The position numbers were made by a program, and so were the translations under genes. A stretch of DNA of 64,000 nucleotides. Source: an uncultured Verrucomicrobiota bacterium. GTDB taxonomy: Bacteria > Verrucomicrobiota > Verrucomicrobiia > Chthoniobacterales > JACTMZ01. The stretch is taken from the NCBI GenBank assembly GCA_903953565.1, contig CAJBKE010000002.1, positions 1-64,000 of the forward strand, in the 5' to 3' direction. The notes under the pieces are model-generated. The model was not told the DNA's origin. It saw only the letters and a list, made by a program, of their open reading frames with translations, and did no database searches. Below are positions 62,261 through 64,000 of this stretch, piece by piece (within the stretch, counting starts at the first letter, position 1; every line of letters begins with the position of its first letter).

Positions 62261-63231
62261 GCGGAACGCAGGTCATGGAAAAACGAAAGACGACCCGCCG
62301 CACGTGGTGGGCGCTGCTTTTCTCCCTGCTCGTCCATCTGACGATCATTCTCGCGGTGGCGTGGATCTATTTTCTGGAAATGGAACCTCCGCCCGAGCCG
62401 GTCGAAGAGATCGAGATCACATTCATGGAGCCGCCGGCTGCTCCGCCGCAACCGACCTTCGTCGATACATCCGCGCCCGAGGCGGAGAAACCTCCGGAGA
62501 ATGCAACCTTCGAGTCGGATCGCGACACCGCGGCAGCTTCGCCCGATGCGGCGACGGGTGCGGAACCATTGCCATCCCAGGATGGGCGTGAGCAGAATTT
62601 TCTCGAACTCGAAAAGCAGGAACTGGCCTTGGCCGAGGTGGACAAAGCCCCGCCGGCTCCCGAGTCACCGCCGTCGCAACCTGCGCCTCCACAGCCTCCG
62701 CAGCCCGAGGAAACACAGCAAACCAAAGCCGAGGAAAAGAAGCCGGAGCCGACCGAAGCTGATGCTGTTTTGGCCGCTGCACAACCGCAGGAGAAAAAAG
62801 AGCCCGTCGATCAGCGTCCCCCGCCCGCCCCGCCGCCCGCCAAGCCCTCTTACCAGCGTCAGGCCCGTCCGACGCGTTTGAGCGGCAACGTGAGCAATCG
62901 CGGACGCGCGGCCGTCGAGTCTCAGGCCACCCCGCTGGGGCGCTACCGCAAGCAGATCACCGATGCGATCGGCTCGAGCTGGTATCATCATATCCGTCCG
63001 CGCATGGACCTCTTCAGCTACGGGACCGTGTCCGTTGTCTTCGTCATTGATCGCAAGGGCAAGGTGCGTCGTCCGCGTGTCGTTTCCAATACTTCGAACG
63101 AAAGTTTTGAAATTGTGACGGTCGAGTCTATCCTCGCGTCCGAGATTCCGCCTATCCCGCCAGATATCTTACCGACGCTGGAGGGCGGTCAGATCGAAAT
63201 GGACTACACATTTAGCATCATCACCAACTGA
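62257..63231 (+). CDS. tonB: TonB-like energy transducer
   Basis: A 324-residue protein with the TonB layout. One N-terminal helix (WWALLFSLLVHLTIILAVAW) is followed by a long Pro/Glu-rich region (about residues 50-210, with PAPPQPPQPEETQQ and RPPPAPPPAKPSYQ), then a C-terminal domain beginning near residue 225 (PLGRYRKQITDAIGSSWYHH). The C-terminal domain resembles TolA/TonB-type folds. TonB, ExbB and ExbD use the proton gradient to drive outer-membrane uptake. It is followed 4 nt later by exbB. It overlaps the upstream OGG1-like gene. Confidence 0.85.
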   Translation: MSGTQVMEKRKTTRRTWWALLFSLLVHLTIILAVAWIYFLEMEPPPEPVEEIEITFMEPPAAPPQPTFVDTSAPEAEKPPENATFESDRDTAAASPDAATGAEPLPSQDGREQNFLELEKQELALAEVDKAPPAPESPPSQPAPPQPPQPEETQQTKAEEKKPEPTEADAVLAAAQPQEKKEPVDQRPPPAPPPAKPSYQRQARPTRLSGNVSNRGRAAVESQATPLGRYRKQITDAIGSSWYHHIRPRMDLFSYGTVSVVFVIDRKGKVRRPRVVSNTSNESFEIVTVESILASEIPPIPPDILPTLEGGQIEMDYTFSIITN

Positions 63232-63235
63232 GACG

Positions 63236-63865
63236 ATGGAAGCTTTCCAAGGAGCCGTTAATTTCTTCGTGCATGGTGGACCTTTCATGGTCCTCCTCTT
63301 GCTGCTTTCCATCAGTGCCGGCACGGTAATTCTCTTGCGCGGGTTCGCCTTGCGCGAGCGGCTGATCATGCCCTCCGAACTCGAGGAGGCGGTGCTCGGA
63401 CTGCAACCGGGCGATTCGCTCCAGCGTGTTTCCTCACTGGCCAAGCAGAGCAATTCGCCGCTCGGTCGCATCATCACAGTCTGCCTGCAGCACCTCAATT
63501 GGCCGCGGCAGGAAAATGTCGAAGCTGTGCAGGTGCGTGCGCGCCACGAGGTGGTGCGCATGGAGAGCGGCATGGCCATGCTCGAAATGACGACCGGTGT
63601 GGCGCCGTTGCTGGGGCTGCTCGGGACTTTATCCGGACTGGTCGGCGTCTTCGCCAACTTGGGCGGTGGTGCGAGCGGGGGCGACCCGATCGCGGTGGCG
63701 CGGGGAATTGCCGAGGCGCTCAACACGACAATCGTCGGTCTTGCGGTGGCGGCACCCAGTCTCATTGCGCACAATTATTTCCAGCGCAAAATCGAAACCA
63801 TGGCAGTGGGCATGGAGGGTTTGGTCGCGGACCTTCTCGCCAAGTGCTACCCGGAGCACCGTTAG
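63236..63865 (+). CDS. exbB: ExbB/TolQ-type biopolymer transport protein
   Basis: A 209-residue MotA/TolQ/ExbB channel protein with three helices. The first is MVLLLLLSISAGTVILLRGF. The conserved core is MLEMTTGVAPLLGLLGTLSG, then LVGVFANLGGG and IAEALNTTIVGLAVAAPSLI. ExbB forms the proton channel with ExbD and couples to TonB. The gene order tonB-exbB-exbD is preserved. Confidence 0.92.
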   Translation: MEAFQGAVNFFVHGGPFMVLLLLLSISAGTVILLRGFALRERLIMPSELEEAVLGLQPGDSLQRVSSLAKQSNSPLGRIITVCLQHLNWPRQENVEAVQVRARHEVVRMESGMAMLEMTTGVAPLLGLLGTLSGLVGVFANLGGGASGGDPIAVARGIAEALNTTIVGLAVAAPSLIAHNYFQRKIETMAVGMEGLVADLLAKCYPEHR

Positions 63866-63871
63866 ACGACC

Positions 63872-64000
63872 GTGGGCGCGGGTTTCTACACGAAGAAGCG
63901 GCGCGCGCCGTCAATCATCATCGTTTCGTTGATCGACATCTTGGCGATCCTATTGATCTTTTTCATCGTCACGACGACATTCAAAAAGGATCAGCCGCAG
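63872..64000 (+). CDS. exbD: ExbD/TolR-type protein (3' partial)
   Basis: The last 43 codons of the window from a GTG at 63872 read YTKKRRAPSIIIVSLIDILA, followed by ILLIFFIVTTTFKKD. This is the ExbD/TolR N-terminus: a basic stretch, then one membrane helix with the conserved Asp in SLIDIL that carries the proton. The gene runs beyond the window. It starts 6 nt after exbB. Confidence 0.85.
   Translation, partial: MGAGFYTKKRRAPSIIIVSLIDILAILLIFFIVTTTFKKDQPQ

Overview
The window is about 64 kb of GC-rich, gene-dense bacterial chromosome, most likely from a member of the Verrucomicrobiota (PVC group). This is an inference from a combination of traits: PEP-CTERM surface proteins, an LpxC-FabZ fusion, the long form of IspG, a eukaryote-type UDP-glucose pyrophosphorylase, system II cytochrome c maturation (ResB/CcsA) and a Gram-negative lipid A pathway using LpxI. 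There is no phage, no plasmid backbone, no CRISPR array and no transposase; the content is mostly housekeeping.

Layout. 1-2.2 kb: the end of a PEP-CTERM, autotransporter-repeat surface protein and a duplicated, partly decayed nucleotidyltransferase/small-protein module. 2.2-5.9 kb: lpxI, a Gfo/Idh/MocA oxidoreductase and lpxB in one overlapping operon, then a vapBC-like pair. 6-13 kb: photolyase, rsmE, bioD, an ankyrin-L,D-transpeptidase fusion, an exported methyltransferase, a DUF1573 protein and sufE. 11.6-16 kb: hisS-aspS-UGPase on the minus strand, facing away from recF. 17-21.2 kb: an N-carbamoylputrescine amidase followed by the classical rpmH-rnpA-yidD-yidC-jag cluster. 21.3-24.6 kb: a NYN-domain protein, lpxA, lpxC-fabZ and a LolD-like ATPase. 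24.6-29.3 kb: RluA-type synthase, rseP, ispG and the RNase P RNA. 29.3-38 kb: an acetate/solute symporter pair, tRNA-Pro, ccsA-resB and a six-PAS membrane sensor with no output domain. 38-46 kb: SDR, lysS, MFS transporter, a three-gene exopolysaccharide export set (beta-barrel, Wza-like, Wzc-like) and tRNA-Phe. 46.5-50.4 kb: DUF72, a channel-like membrane protein and katG. 50.5-52.1 kb: a debris-like region with a 5'-truncated PEP-CTERM gene and two small ribbon-helix-helix proteins. 52-64 kb: a glycosyltransferase/metallopeptidase pair, tyrS, a SlyD-like FKBP, a split chromate transporter beside a CYTH-like protein, a LolC/E-type permease, fabG, sixA, an OGG1-like glycosylase, and TonB/ExbB/ExbD running off the end.

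Three families of short palindromic intergenic repeats, called here R, T and G, are scattered through the window, mostly at 3' ends of genes. They are the most distinctive feature. Several copies supply the stop codon or the last residues of neighbouring genes, so they have shaped protein ends as well as intergenic space. I did not find a clear new multi-gene system. The best leads are the repeat families, the duplicated nucleotidyltransferase module, the output-less PAS protein and the channel-like protein next to katG.
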